From contig JAULUH010000280.1 of the NCBI GenBank assembly GCA_032111745.1, positions 24,635-88,634 of the forward strand: a DNA stretch of 64,000 bases, in the 5' to 3' direction. A program made the translations under genes and the position numbers. The notes under the pieces are model-generated. The model had not been told where the DNA came from. It worked only from the letters and a program-made list of their open reading frames with translations, and searched no databases. Of this stretch, positions 9,619-18,394 are shown one piece after another. Within the stretch, counting starts at the first letter, position 1. Every line of letters begins with the position of its first letter. This stretch comes from JAULUH01 sp032111745. GTDB lineage: Bacteria > Chloroflexota > Anaerolineae > JAAEKA01.

Positions 9619-10797
9619 ATGATCCTGTTACGTGAGCATCTCGAGCGCCACGAACATGCTGTGCTGGCGCCCTACGCCATGAAGAGCGGCGACAGCTGGG
9701 GTCGAGTGCATGCGGACGACGAGCATCCCTACCGCTCCTGCTACCAGAAGGATCGGGACCGCGTCGTACACACCACGGCTTTCCGGCGGCTAGAGTACAA
9801 GACCCAGGTGTTCGTCTACCACGAGGGGGATCACTATCGCAACCGGCTGACCCACACCATCGAGGTGGCCCAGATTGGCCGCACCCTGGCGCGCGCACTG
9901 CGCGCCAACGAGGACCTGGTGGAGGCCATCTGCCTGGCCCACGACCTGGGCCACCCGCCCTTCGGCCACACCGGCGAGACTGCGCTCAACGAGCTGATGG
10001 CAGCCCACGGTGGTTTCGACCACCAGCGCCAGACCATGCGTATCGTCGAGAAGCTGGAACAGCGCTATCCGGGCTTTCCCGGGCTAAACCTGACCTACGA
10101 GGTGCGGGAGGGGCTGGTTAAGCACGACACAGACTATGACGTGACCGATGCCACTGGCTATGAGCCCGAGCTCGCCGGCACTTTGGAGTGCCAGCTAGCC
10201 AACCTGGCCGACGAGATCGCATACAATGCGGCGGACCTGGAGGATGGGCTGCGCAGCGGCGTACTTGATGCGGGCGAGGTGGGCGAACTGAGCATCTGGC
10301 GCACCATTCGCGAGTCGCTCACTGTCGATCCGGACCATCCGGTGCCACTGGAGGCGCCCGTAGATAACCTGGTACGGGCGCGGGCGGTGCGCAAGCTGAT
10401 CGGGGCAGAGGTTACCGATGCCGTGTTCCACACGGACAGGCAGATGCAGGCCAACGGCATCGAGACGGTGGCGGACGTGCGGGAGTGGGGCCAGCCTATC
10501 GCCGGATTTTCACCTGAGATGGATGCATACAACCGGGAGTTGAAGGCGTTCTTGCTGGAGAGGTTTTATCGCAACTGGCGGGTGAACCGCATGGCTGGAA
10601 AGGCCACCCGAATTCTGCGGGCGCTGTTTGGCGCGTACATGGAGGATCCCAACCAGATGCCTCCCCACTTTCAAGCGCGAATTGGCACTGAGCCCCAGGG
10701 GCTGGCGAGGGTGGTGTGCGACTACATCGCAGGGATGACGGATCGGTACGCGATCCAGGAGTATAGCAAGCTATTTGACCCCGAGACCAGGGTGTGA
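9619..10797 (+). CDS. dgt: Deoxyguanosinetriphosphate triphosphohydrolase-like protein
   Basis: HD-domain enzymes of this family split dNTPs, classically dGTP, into nucleoside and triphosphate. The 392-residue length is typical for the shorter class. The metal-binding HD set is complete: the first His in NRLTHTIEVAQIGR, the HD pair in CLAHDLGHPPFGHTGE, and a later Asp in ANLADEIAYNAADLEDG. The N-terminal HPYRSCYQKDRDRVVHTTAFRRLEYKTQVF is diagnostic. The ATG at 9619 is preferred over an upstream start because TGAGG lies before it. It is downstream of the hypothetical 9183 gene. The substrate range cannot be told from sequence. Confidence 0.93.
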   Translation: MILLREHLERHEHAVLAPYAMKSGDSWGRVHADDEHPYRSCYQKDRDRVVHTTAFRRLEYKTQVFVYHEGDHYRNRLTHTIEVAQIGRTLARALRANEDLVEAICLAHDLGHPPFGHTGETALNELMAAHGGFDHQRQTMRIVEKLEQRYPGFPGLNLTYEVREGLVKHDTDYDVTDATGYEPELAGTLECQLANLADEIAYNAADLEDGLRSGVLDAGEVGELSIWRTIRESLTVDPDHPVPLEAPVDNLVRARAVRKLIGAEVTDAVFHTDRQMQANGIETVADVREWGQPIAGFSPEMDAYNRELKAFLLERFYRNWRVNRMAGKATRILRALFGAYMEDPNQMPPHFQARIGTEPQGLARVVCDYIAGMTDRYAIQEYSKLFDPETRV

Positions 10798-10810
10798 CGC
10801 TGGGGCGGGA

Positions 10811-10920
10811 GCGACTGAAGCCGCCTCTACGAGCCGGGCACGCCGCGCCTGGGGATAGGCTCGGAGTCACGACTTCAGTCGCTCTCGGCAGGCGAAGCGA
10901 CTGAAGTCGCCACTACGAGC
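10811..10920. repeat. Cluster of three GCGACTGAAGTCGC-type intergenic repeats
   Basis: Copies lie at 10811-10834 (direct), about 10865-10885 (inverted) and 10897-10920 (direct). The core is a small palindrome (GCGACTgaAGTCGC) followed by C(C/T)(A/T)CTACGAGC. A related copy is at 61061. Inverted neighbours can fold on each other. The cluster fills the space between dgt and the convergent gene, where it may act as a terminator. Confidence 0.75.
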
Positions 10921-10930
10921 AGGGAAGTAG

Positions 10931-12064
10931 CTAGAGGGCCTGGCGGCTAACTCGCATGGTGACAGTGAGCTCGCGAAAAGCGCTGCGAGCAGGGCCTTCC
11001 GCTTCCAGGTATTCCAGGTCTTCGATCTCGCCCTCCAGGCGCAGGGTTTGGGCGTCCAGCACGAAGCCCTGGCCTGGACGGGCCAGGATGGCGTCGCCGC
11101 GAGGGGCTAGCTTCTCGCGCAGGCCGGGGTTACCGTAGGCGAAATCGCTCATGAGGACCTTGGTGACCGTACGGATGTCACTCTTGTCGAAGAGCCAGAC
11201 CTCCACGGCGGGGATGCGGTTAGGGTCGCCGTTGATCATCTCCGAGAAGGTCATGCCGCACTCGCCCAGGTAGCCACCGCCCGGGGCATCGATGCTAAAG
11301 GTCTCGTCGTAGCTGGCGTCGCCGGGGACGAAGCTGGCGGTGAATTCCTGCAGAACAGGACCAGATCGATAGCTGGCAGGCGCGGGGGCGGTGGCCACCG
11401 TGGGCTGGCGCGTGGCTGCCATGCTGGCGTCCACCACCGTTCGCTCGCGAACCGGCGCGGAGCTGAACTCACCTTCCTGGTAGGTCGGAAATTCCTCATA
11501 GCCCGGGTAGTCGCCGGCCTGGGGTGGGACCACAGCAGGCTTGCGCCGGGTGAGAAGCCAGAGGGCCAGGGCGATGCCTGCGCCGAGAATGCCAATGCCC
11601 AGCAGGGCTGGTAGCAAGTCCGACGTCGTACCGGTGCCGGCCGCAGGCTCTGCCGTGGGTACCGCGACCGCAGTGGCCTGCGGGGCCACTGGCGTAGCCT
11701 GGACCAGTGGCAGACCCGCGTTCATCCCCAGGGCAGTGGCCAGGGCATAGACCTGGTTGGCCGCGGCGATATCACCGCCGTCCAGGGCGCGCTGGGCGAC
11801 GCCGGCCATGAGCTCCTCTACCTCGGCCTGCGTGCCCAATAGCTGGAGCCGCTGGACCGCCAGGGCTTGATTGGGGTCCGTTTGATAGGCTTGGGCTACG
11901 GACTGCAGATAGACCGCCTGGTCCTCCGGTCGCACCTCACTCAAGGGAACGTCTGGATAGGTGACGGGGAATAGCAACCAGCCAAAGAGGAACCAACCGA
12001 CGAGCAGGCCGACGACGAAGGCGCCGATAATCCAAATCCACCTGCTTGTGCCGTTGTCTCCCAT
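10931..12064 (-). CDS. Hypothetical membrane protein with two membrane segments
   Basis: Of 377 residues, a first membrane segment is at about 8-33 and is followed by an external helical region (about 40-125). A Thr/Pro/Ala linker leads to a second segment at about 148-168 and then a long cytoplasmic part. The last 150 residues read like a beta-rich domain (DETFSIDAPGGGYLGECGMTFSE, VWLFDKSDIRTVTKVLMSDFA). I do not recognise a named family. The AAGGAGGTC before the ATG is an excellent ribosome site. It follows the XerC/D gene by 32 bases and shares its direction, so it is likely the last gene of the topA-xer unit. Confidence 0.6.
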   Translation of the reverse strand: MGDNGTSRWIWIIGAFVVGLLVGWFLFGWLLFPVTYPDVPLSEVRPEDQAVYLQSVAQAYQTDPNQALAVQRLQLLGTQAEVEELMAGVAQRALDGGDIAAANQVYALATALGMNAGLPLVQATPVAPQATAVAVPTAEPAAGTGTTSDLLPALLGIGILGAGIALALWLLTRRKPAVVPPQAGDYPGYEEFPTYQEGEFSSAPVRERTVVDASMAATRQPTVATAPAPASYRSGPVLQEFTASFVPGDASYDETFSIDAPGGGYLGECGMTFSEMINGDPNRIPAVEVWLFDKSDIRTVTKVLMSDFAYGNPGLREKLAPRGDAILARPGQGFVLDAQTLRLEGEIEDLEYLEAEGPARSAFRELTVTMRVSRQAL

Positions 12065-12096
12065 GAGCGACCTCCTTCTTCCTAGAGATAAGCGGA

Positions 12097-13083
12097 TCAG
12101 TCAGGCTCGCCCTTGCCCTTTAGCCGGCCGCGCGGGTGAGCCTGGCGCATGACCTCGTGCAGGCGGGTCTGGCTGACGTGGGTGTAGCGCTGAGTCGTGG
12201 ATGGGCTGGCGTGGCCCAACATCTCCTGGATGAGACGGATGTCCACGCCCTCGTCGACCAGGTGGGTGGCGAAGGAGTGGCGCATAGTATGGGGGGTGAC
12301 TTTGCGGTCGATGCCCGCGGCCTTGGCGCAGCGGCTGAGCATACGGATGATGCTGACCCGGCCTAGCCGGCGGCCAAAGCGGTTGAGAAACAGGGCGTCG
12401 CCGGAGTGCTCGTTAGCCAGGCTTGGCCGGCCGCGGGCCAGGTAGTGGCGTAGTGCCTCCTCGGCCGGGTTCCCGAACAGGGCCAGGCGCTCCTTATTGC
12501 CCTTGCCCAGCACCAGGGCCTCCCGGCGGGCCAGGTTGACGTCGCGCAGGGAGAGGTGCTCCAGTTCACCCAGGCGGATGCCGCTGGCATAGAGGAGCTC
12601 CAGGATGGCCCTATCCCGAAGCCCCTGGGGGGTATCCTGATCGGGAACCCTCAAGATGGCCAGGACCTCGTCATAGCTCAGCACCCGGGGCTGGCGCATG
12701 GTCTGGCGAGGGGACGCCATGCGGCCCAGCGGGTTATGGGGCAGCAGTCCTTCCCGCACCAGGAAAGTGCAGCAGGCCCGCACCTCGGAGAGCCGGCGCG
12801 CGATGCTGGCGGCCACGTAACCGCCGCTGCGCAGCTCAGCCAGCCACTGGCGGACCAGCTGTTTGTCCACCTGGTCCCAGCGGGAGACACCATGGGCCTC
12901 GGCGAACGCAATGAAATCTGCGATCTCGTGCCAGTAGTTGCGCACAGTATAAGGGGAGGCGTTGCGCTCGGCGGTCAGATAGGTGGCGTAGCGCTCGAGG
13001 TCGTCGCGCATGGGCGTGTTGGGGAGTGCGGCCAGCGGGGCTGTCCCGGCAGCCTGGGAGCGGCGTCCGGCGGCGGGGCTCAT
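12097..13083 (-). CDS. Tyrosine recombinase XerC/XerD
   Basis: A 328-residue site-specific recombinase of the type that resolves chromosome dimers at dif. The N-terminal SAM-like core-binding domain (RDDLERYATYLTAERNASPYTV) is followed by the catalytic domain with the full set: Arg in ASGIRLGEL, Lys in GKGNKER, HxxR in HTMRHSFATH, His in LGHASPSTTQ and the Tyr nucleophile in RYTHV. The ATG at 13083 overlaps the topA stop (ATGA), so longer upstream readings are not used. No integrase-like neighbours or attachment sites are seen. XerC and XerD cannot be separated here. Confidence 0.92.
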   Translation of the reverse strand: MSPAAGRRSQAAGTAPLAALPNTPMRDDLERYATYLTAERNASPYTVRNYWHEIADFIAFAEAHGVSRWDQVDKQLVRQWLAELRSGGYVAASIARRLSEVRACCTFLVREGLLPHNPLGRMASPRQTMRQPRVLSYDEVLAILRVPDQDTPQGLRDRAILELLYASGIRLGELEHLSLRDVNLARREALVLGKGNKERLALFGNPAEEALRHYLARGRPSLANEHSGDALFLNRFGRRLGRVSIIRMLSRCAKAAGIDRKVTPHTMRHSFATHLVDEGVDIRLIQEMLGHASPSTTQRYTHVSQTRLHEVMRQAHPRGRLKGKGEPD

Positions 13084-15785
13084 GAGACTACCTGGGCCTC
13101 GAGCTTTTTTAGATCGAACCAGTGGCTGCAGTTGGTGCAGCGGGCCTTGTCCTTGCCGGCCTGGGTCAGCAGGCTGCCGCAATCAGGGCAGGGCACGGCG
13201 ATGGGCCTTTGCCAGACGCTGAAGTCGCAGTCGGGATAACGCTCGCAACCGTAGAAGGTGCGGCCGCGGCGGCTGCGGCGCTCCACCAGCTCGCCCTGGC
13301 GGCACTGGGGACAGGTGACACCGGTCTTGACCAGCAGGGGTCGCGTGTAGCGGCACTCGGGATAGTTGGAGCAGCCGATGAACTTGCCGTAGCGGCCAAG
13401 GCGCATCACCAGGTCGTGGCCGCATTCGGGGCAGGCTTCGCCAATGGGCTGATCCTGGACGTCGGCCCGCTCCATGGTGCGCTCGGCCTCGGCCAGCATG
13501 CCAGAGAAGGGCTCGTAGAACTCGCGCAGCACGTCGACCCAGTCGCGCTCGCTGGCGGCCACGCTGTCCAGGGCCTCTTCCATGCGCGCGGTGAAGCCGA
13601 CCTCAAAGACTGCCGGGAAGTGCTTTACCAGCTGGTCGTTGACCACGAAGCCCAGTTCGGCCGGGTAAAGGCGCTTGTCCCGTTGGGCGACGTAGCCCCG
13701 GTCCTGGATTGTGCTCAGGATCGGCGCGTAGGTGCTTGGCCGGCCAATGCCGTTTTCCTCCAGTGCCTTGACCAGGGAGGCCTCGGTATAGCGGGGAGGG
13801 GGCTGGGTGAAGTGCTGCTCGGGGAGCAGCTTGAGCAGGTCGAGCAGCTCACCCTCGCTCAGGGCGGGCAGCCAGCCGTTGTCCTCCTCGGCATCGCCTT
13901 CGCCATTGCCGTCACTGGCCGGCTTGCCGTTGTCATCCCGGCCCTCCTCGTAGACCGAGAGGAAGCCAGGGAAGCGCACGCGTGAGCCGCTAGCTCGGAA
14001 GAGATATTCTGGCGTCTCCAGCCTGGCGGCCACTTCAACCGCGTCTACAGGGGTGAGGGTGGGCACCTCCCGCCGGGGCAGGGCAGCGATGTCCACGGCG
14101 ATGGTGTCGTAGATCGCCGGAGCCATCTGGCTGGCCACGAAGCGCTTCCAGATCAACTCATAGAGCCGCTTCTGATCCCGGCTGAGATAGCTGCTAACCT
14201 CTTCAGGAGTCCGCAAGATGGAGGTGGGGCGGATGGCCTCGTGGGCCTCTTGAGCACCTTTGGCCCGGGTCTTGTAAACCGGCGGCGACGGCGGGAGGTA
14301 TTCGGGGCCGTACCGCTCGCCGATGAAGGAGCGCGCCTCAGCCTGAGCCTGAGCCGAGACACTGACGCTGTCGGTGCGCATATAGGTGATCAAGCCCACC
14401 TGTTCACCTTCACCAAGGGCCACGCCCTCGTAGAGCTGTTGGGCCAGGCGCATGGTATGGCGGGCGCCGAAGCCTAGCTTGCGGGAGGCCTCCTGCTGTA
14501 GGGTGCTGGTGGTGAAGGGGGCCGCGGGCCGGCGGCGGCGCTCGCCCTCGCGTACCGAGGTCACCAGGTAGTGGGCGCGCTCCAGGTCGTCCACCACAGC
14601 CTGGGAATCCTCTGCGTTCTTGAGATCCACCTCCTGGCCGCGCAGGCGATGCAGCCTGGCCAGGAAGTCGGGCCGGGGCCGCTGTTCACGCGTGGTCTGC
14701 TGGGCCAGCTGGGCGTGGATCGACCAGTACTCCACCGGGATGAAGGCCTCGATCTCCCGCTCGCGCTCGACCACTAGTCGCAGGGCTACTGACTGCACCC
14801 GGCCGGCCGAGGTGCGCCCGCGCACACGATCCCACAGCAAGGGGCTGACCTTGTAGCCCACCAGGCGGTCGAGAATGCGCCGCGCCTGTTGAGCGTTCAC
14901 CAGGTCCATGTTGAGATGGCGGGGGTGGGAGAAGGCCTCGCTGACCGCGTCCTTGGTGATCTCGTGAAACACCACCCGTTTGCCCTGGTCAGGCGTGATC
15001 CCGGTGGCCTCTACCAGGTGCCAGGCGATAGCTTCGCCCTCACGGTCGGGGTCGGTGGCCAGATAGACCTCGCGAGCTCGGCTGACCTCCTCCTGGAGCT
15101 CCTTCACCGTCCGGCGCTTGTCGTTGGGCACGCGATAGGTGGGCTCGAAATCGTTCTCCACATCCACCGAGAGCTGGGAGCGCAGCAGGTCACGTACATG
15201 GCCCACTGAGGCCCGAACCGTGTAGTCTTTGCCGAGGAAGCGACCAACGGTCTTAGCCTTGGCCGGCGATTCGACAATGACCAGCTTGCCGTTGCGCTGG
15301 ACGTGGGGGGCGCCCTTGCCGGAGCTTTTTGCGCCGCGGGCCTGGCGCGACTGGCGGCTAACCACAGGTGCTGGCAGATCCTGGTGGTCGGTGGTGGCTC
15401 CGATCTTGAACAGGCCGGTGCCACAGACCGGGCATTGGCCGCGCGCGGCGGGCCGGCCATTGGCCATGAAGATGGCCTGGCCCGCGGCCATGGTGCGCAT
15501 GGTCTTGCACTTGACGCAATAGGCCTCGACGTCGCTCGTCAAGGGGGCCGAGATGTCCTCGGGCGCCGGCCCGGCTGGTGCCGCGAGCTCCCGGCGCGGG
15601 CGCGGGGCAGCCGTGATCTCCGGCTTGGGCAAGTGAGTGTGGGCAGGCGTGTCGCCGAGCCGGGTCATCTTGGTGCCACAGATGGGGCACGCGCCCTGGG
15701 TGGCCGCGCGGCCGTTGGCAAGCCACACAGCCTGGGGGTCTGCTATATCTCGCTTGTCACGACACTTTGTACAGTAAGCTTGCAT
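13080..15785 (-). CDS. topA: DNA topoisomerase I with two extra N-terminal zinc ribbons
   Basis: The 901-residue type IA topoisomerase relaxes negatively supercoiled DNA. Residues 1-45 and 85-130 each hold a CxxC...CxxC ribbon (Cys 5, 8, 33, 36 and 90, 93, 118, 121) of the DUF5679 kind. Toprim begins near 166 (KLVIVESPAKAKTVGRFLG), with the DxDxE group at D245, D247, E249. The active Tyr is Y468 in GLITYMRTDSVS. The C-terminus has zinc fingers (CPECGHDLVMRLG, CPQCRQGELVERRS, CPDCGSLLTQAGKDK). The N-terminal additions are absent from standard TopA. The stop overlaps the recombinase start. Confidence 0.95.
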   Translation of the reverse strand: MQAYCTKCRDKRDIADPQAVWLANGRAATQGACPICGTKMTRLGDTPAHTHLPKPEITAAPRPRRELAAPAGPAPEDISAPLTSDVEAYCVKCKTMRTMAAGQAIFMANGRPAARGQCPVCGTGLFKIGATTDHQDLPAPVVSRQSRQARGAKSSGKGAPHVQRNGKLVIVESPAKAKTVGRFLGKDYTVRASVGHVRDLLRSQLSVDVENDFEPTYRVPNDKRRTVKELQEEVSRAREVYLATDPDREGEAIAWHLVEATGITPDQGKRVVFHEITKDAVSEAFSHPRHLNMDLVNAQQARRILDRLVGYKVSPLLWDRVRGRTSAGRVQSVALRLVVEREREIEAFIPVEYWSIHAQLAQQTTREQRPRPDFLARLHRLRGQEVDLKNAEDSQAVVDDLERAHYLVTSVREGERRRRPAAPFTTSTLQQEASRKLGFGARHTMRLAQQLYEGVALGEGEQVGLITYMRTDSVSVSAQAQAEARSFIGERYGPEYLPPSPPVYKTRAKGAQEAHEAIRPTSILRTPEEVSSYLSRDQKRLYELIWKRFVASQMAPAIYDTIAVDIAALPRREVPTLTPVDAVEVAARLETPEYLFRASGSRVRFPGFLSVYEEGRDDNGKPASDGNGEGDAEEDNGWLPALSEGELLDLLKLLPEQHFTQPPPRYTEASLVKALEENGIGRPSTYAPILSTIQDRGYVAQRDKRLYPAELGFVVNDQLVKHFPAVFEVGFTARMEEALDSVAASERDWVDVLREFYEPFSGMLAEAERTMERADVQDQPIGEACPECGHDLVMRLGRYGKFIGCSNYPECRYTRPLLVKTGVTCPQCRQGELVERRSRRGRTFYGCERYPDCDFSVWQRPIAVPCPDCGSLLTQAGKDKARCTNCSHWFDLKKLEAQVVS

Positions 15786-15835
15786 AAAAGATCAACCGTA
15801 AGTCAGTGTAGATACGACGCTGGCAGGGACCTGGC

Positions 15836-16918
15836 CTAGTGAGCCAGGACGTAGCTCATGGCCCCGGCCTGGCGGGCCAGCCCCTTGAGCTCCAACAGGG
15901 TCAGGGTGCTGGCTACGGTGGCTGCGGACAGGTCTGCGGCTCGGCCCAGTTCGTCCACATGCAGGGGCTCGTAGCTCAGCAGATCCAACAAAGAGCTTTC
16001 CAGGGCCGTCGTAGGCACTGCGGCCCGGATCTCAGCCTGTTGGGCCACCTGGAGCAGGTTGAGCTCCTCCAGCACATCGCCGACGGCCAGCACAGGAATG
16101 GCGCCGTCGCGGATCAGGCGATTGGTGCCCTCGCAACTGCGCTGAAAGATGCTACCAGGCACGGCAAAGACGTCGCGGCCCTGTTCCAGGGCAAACTCGG
16201 CGGTGATCAGGGCACCGCTGCGCACGCCCGCCTCCACCACGACCACGCCCTGCGCCAGCCCGCTGATGACGCGGTTACGGGGCGGGAAGTTGTTGCGCTC
16301 GGGTTGGGTGCCGAGGGCGTATTCCGAGACTAGCGCGCCACGTTCCACAATAGCCTTGGCCAGGTGCCGGTTGGTCGCCGGGTAAATCACGTCTACGCCA
16401 GAACCCAGCACGGCGATAGTCCGGCCACCACCTTCGAGGGCTGCCTGGTGGGCGACTGTGTCGATGCCCAGGGCCAGCCCACTGATCACGGTAACGCCGT
16501 TGGCAGCCAGGTCGCCAGCCAAGCGGCGGGCAGCTTCTTTGCCATAGACGCTGGCGCTGCGCGTGCCCACCAGGGCTACAGCCCAATCGTCCTCCGGCAG
16601 CAGCTCACCCAGGACGTACAGCACGGGTGGCGCGTCCGGGATGTGGCGCAGACGGGCTGGGTAATCCGGGGACTCCCAGGTCAACACCTGCACGCCAGCC
16701 CGGCGGATCCGGGCCAGCTCGTGGTCCAGATCCAGGCTGCGCCGGGCGGCCAAAAGGTTCTCCGTGGTACGGCGGTCAAGCCCGGCCCTATGCAGCTCGG
16801 CAGCCGGGGTTACCCACGCCTTCTCGATGTCGCCGAAACAGTCGAGCAGGGCCCGCAGGCGGACCGGCCCAATGCCCAACACCTTGTTGAAGCCAACCCA
16901 ATATGCCAGCCTTTCCAT
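15836..16918 (-). CDS. dprA: DNA processing protein DprA
   Basis: DprA binds incoming single-stranded DNA and loads RecA during transformation. The 360-residue product has an N-terminal helix-hairpin-helix/SAM-like part (LGIGPVRLRALLDCFGD), a Rossmann core (VALVGTRSASVYG, VISGLALGIDTVAH, GSGVDVIYPATNR, FPPRNRVISGLA, SGALITAEFALEQGRDVFAVPG) and a C-terminal winged helix (about 290-355). The ATG at 16918 is chosen over the adjacent GTG because GAGGTG lies about five bases before it. It follows rimM and precedes topA on the same strand, as in many genomes where dprA and topA are neighbours. Confidence 0.94.
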   Translation of the reverse strand: MERLAYWVGFNKVLGIGPVRLRALLDCFGDIEKAWVTPAAELHRAGLDRRTTENLLAARRSLDLDHELARIRRAGVQVLTWESPDYPARLRHIPDAPPVLYVLGELLPEDDWAVALVGTRSASVYGKEAARRLAGDLAANGVTVISGLALGIDTVAHQAALEGGGRTIAVLGSGVDVIYPATNRHLAKAIVERGALVSEYALGTQPERNNFPPRNRVISGLAQGVVVVEAGVRSGALITAEFALEQGRDVFAVPGSIFQRSCEGTNRLIRDGAIPVLAVGDVLEELNLLQVAQQAEIRAAVPTTALESSLLDLLSYEPLHVDELGRAADLSAATVASTLTLLELKGLARQAGAMSYVLAH

Positions 16919-17041
16919 CACGGCACCTCACATGTGTTCCCCAAACCGCCGATGGAGCCGGGCGCCAACTGGACCTGCCTGGCGCCAGCATACCGTATTC
17001 GTCGTGTTTTGTCAAGTGACATGAAAACGTCGGGGCTATGC

Positions 17042-17686
17042 TCAGTCCAGTAACCCAGGCAGGGGCCGAATAACGATCCGGCGGGCCGGCAAGTCCTCCT
17101 CCACCACGACGTCGTCGATATAGGGCACCAGGATCTCTCCCCCGGGGTGACGCACTACGAGGACATCATTGGCGCCGGTGATCAGAACCTCGGTGATCTC
17201 CCCCAGGTCGCGGCCATCGGTGCTGACGACCCGGACGCCAATCATCTCGAACACATAGTGTTCGTCCTCAGGCAGTGGCATCAGCTGGTCCTGGGGAATC
17301 TGGACCCATAGGCCCCGTAAGGCTTCGGTAGCTTCCGGATTGTCGTAGCCCTCCAGCTTGAGCAGGGCCTGGCCCTGAAGCAGGCGGCTCGACAGCACCG
17401 GCGCTGGCTGGGCCTCGGGTCCCAGGAAGACCAGGGTCAAGTGGAGGAAGCGTTCGGGGAAGTCGGTATGCAACGCGACCTTAACCTCGCCGCGCACGCC
17501 CCACGGCCGTAGGATCTGGCCGATGGCGATGTAGCCCTCGGCAATATCCGGTGAGCTCCCGGTCAGGCTCTGCATGGCTTTTGTCATCGGCGGTAAATGG
17601 TCCCCCAGGCCGCAGTGGCGGCATTGGCGGGAGGCCGTCTGTGCGGCGCTCCCGTTGCCCGCCGGCGTGTCCGGTTCAGAGCTCAC
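17042..17686 (-). CDS. rimM: Ribosome maturation factor RimM
   Basis: RimM helps assemble the 30S head around S19. The core is clear: IAIGQILRPWGVRGEVKV, then LEGYDNPEATEALRGLWVQIP, and the PRC-barrel part EHYVFEMIGVRVVSTDGRDLGEITEVL ending in the typical PYIDDVVVEEDLPARRIVI. The start is unsure. A GTG at 17686 leaves a 30-base gap to khpA and adds 33 residues with a CRHC motif; an ATG at 17587 gives a standard N-terminus. Neither has a good ribosome site. The order S16-KhpA-RimM is the widely conserved operon, but trmD and rplS do not follow. Confidence 0.93.
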   Translation of the reverse strand: MSSEPDTPAGNGSAAQTASRQCRHCGLGDHLPPMTKAMQSLTGSSPDIAEGYIAIGQILRPWGVRGEVKVALHTDFPERFLHLTLVFLGPEAQPAPVLSSRLLQGQALLKLEGYDNPEATEALRGLWVQIPQDQLMPLPEDEHYVFEMIGVRVVSTDGRDLGEITEVLITGANDVLVVRHPGGEILVPYIDDVVVEEDLPARRIVIRPLPGLLD

Positions 17687-17716
17687 GGCGATGCGGTGCC
17701 CTGACCCCTGCTATCC

Positions 17717-17950
17717 TCAGTCGATTTCCAACGTAACCTGTTTACCACTGCGCACGGCCGGAACTCGCAGCACGGCCCGGATGGCGTTGGCCACACGGCC
17801 TTCCTTGCCGATGACCCGACCCATGTCGGATCGGGCGACACGCAACTCAAGCACGGTACCCTGGGCCGTACGAATCTCCTTGACCCGGACGGCATCGACG
17901 TCGTCGACCAGGCCTTGGGCGATGTACTCTACGAGCTCTTTGACAGGCAT
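17717..17950 (-). CDS. khpA: KH-domain RNA-binding protein KhpA
   Basis: A 77-residue single KH domain with the nucleotide-binding GxxG loop in GRVIGKEGRVANAIRAVL and the N-terminal helix KELVEYIAQGLVDD. The family (YlqC/KhpA) pairs with KhpB and binds RNA, affecting translation and cell size. It starts six bases after the S16 stop and is followed by rimM. The first ATG is the only sensible start. Confidence 0.95.
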   Translation of the reverse strand: MPVKELVEYIAQGLVDDVDAVRVKEIRTAQGTVLELRVARSDMGRVIGKEGRVANAIRAVLRVPAVRSGKQVTLEID

Positions 17951-17956
17951 CGTGCT

Positions 17957-18247
17957 TTAGGCCTTGGCCGCGGGCCCGGCTACCGGCTGGCGAGACTCCT
18001 CCAGCTGGGCCATGACCCCTGACTTAACCAGGAGGCGGCGCACGGCTTCGGTGGGCTGGGCGCCGACGCTGAGCCAGTACAGCGCACGGTCCGTCTGCAG
18101 ATCACAGGTCTCAGGCTCGGTGCGCGGGTTGAAAAAGCCGATGTTCTCGATGAAGCGCCCGTTGCGGGGAGCATCAGAGTCGGCGACGACGATTCGATAG
18201 CTGGGCTGTCGCTTGGCGCCAACGCGGCGCAGTCTCATCTTGACCAT
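17957..18247 (-). CDS. rpsP: 30S ribosomal protein S16
   Basis: A 96-residue S16. MVKMRLRRVGAKRQPSYRIVVADSDAPRNGRFIENIGFFNPRTEP is the hallmark, here quoted only in parts: the start MVKMRLRRVGAK, the middle RNGRFIENIG and the end LVKSGVMAQLEESRQ. The ATG at 18247 is fixed by the conserved N-terminus, and longer upstream readings cross the leader hairpin. It opens the rpsP-khpA-rimM unit. Confidence 0.97.
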   Translation of the reverse strand: MVKMRLRRVGAKRQPSYRIVVADSDAPRNGRFIENIGFFNPRTEPETCDLQTDRALYWLSVGAQPTEAVRRLLVKSGVMAQLEESRQPVAGPAAKA

Positions 18248-18295
18248 GGATCGATCTACCGGTGTCCTTCCGATTTGTTCTGCTTTTTCATGGAT

Positions 18296-18321
18296 ACGGC
18301 ACGACCCGGGGGCCGTGCCGT
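18296..18321. other. Hairpin in the rpsP leader
   Basis: ACGGCACG and CGTGCCGT form an eight-base stem with a ten-base loop rich in C and G, between the rpsP promoter and its start. It may be a site for control of the ribosomal operon, though no S16 binding consensus can be claimed. Confidence 0.55.
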
Positions 18322-18345
18322 TGGCAATCCTTGCTAGCAAAGGAC

Positions 18346-18374
18346 ATTGTACCCCAGGTCGTCCAAACGGGCAA
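18346..18374 (-). promoter_or_regulatory. Sigma70 promoter of rpsP-khpA-rimM
   Basis: Leftward TTGCCC and TACAAT are 17 bases apart, with GGGG before the -10 box. The leader is about 95 bases. Confidence 0.75.
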
Positions 18375-18394
18375 AACGCGCAAGCAGAGCGCAA

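Noticed and set aside
10811..10920. The repeat cluster as a CRISPR array
   Set aside because: Copies are inverted relative to each other, unequal in spacing and only three in number; no cas gene is near.
12097..13083. The tyrosine recombinase as an integrase of a mobile element
   Set aside because: Length, motifs, the overlap with topA and the lack of phage or cargo genes fit a chromosomal XerC/D protein.
17575..17686. A metal-binding N-terminal extension of RimM
   Set aside because: Only CRHC is visible and the start codon is uncertain, so the extension is noted but not claimed as a domain.
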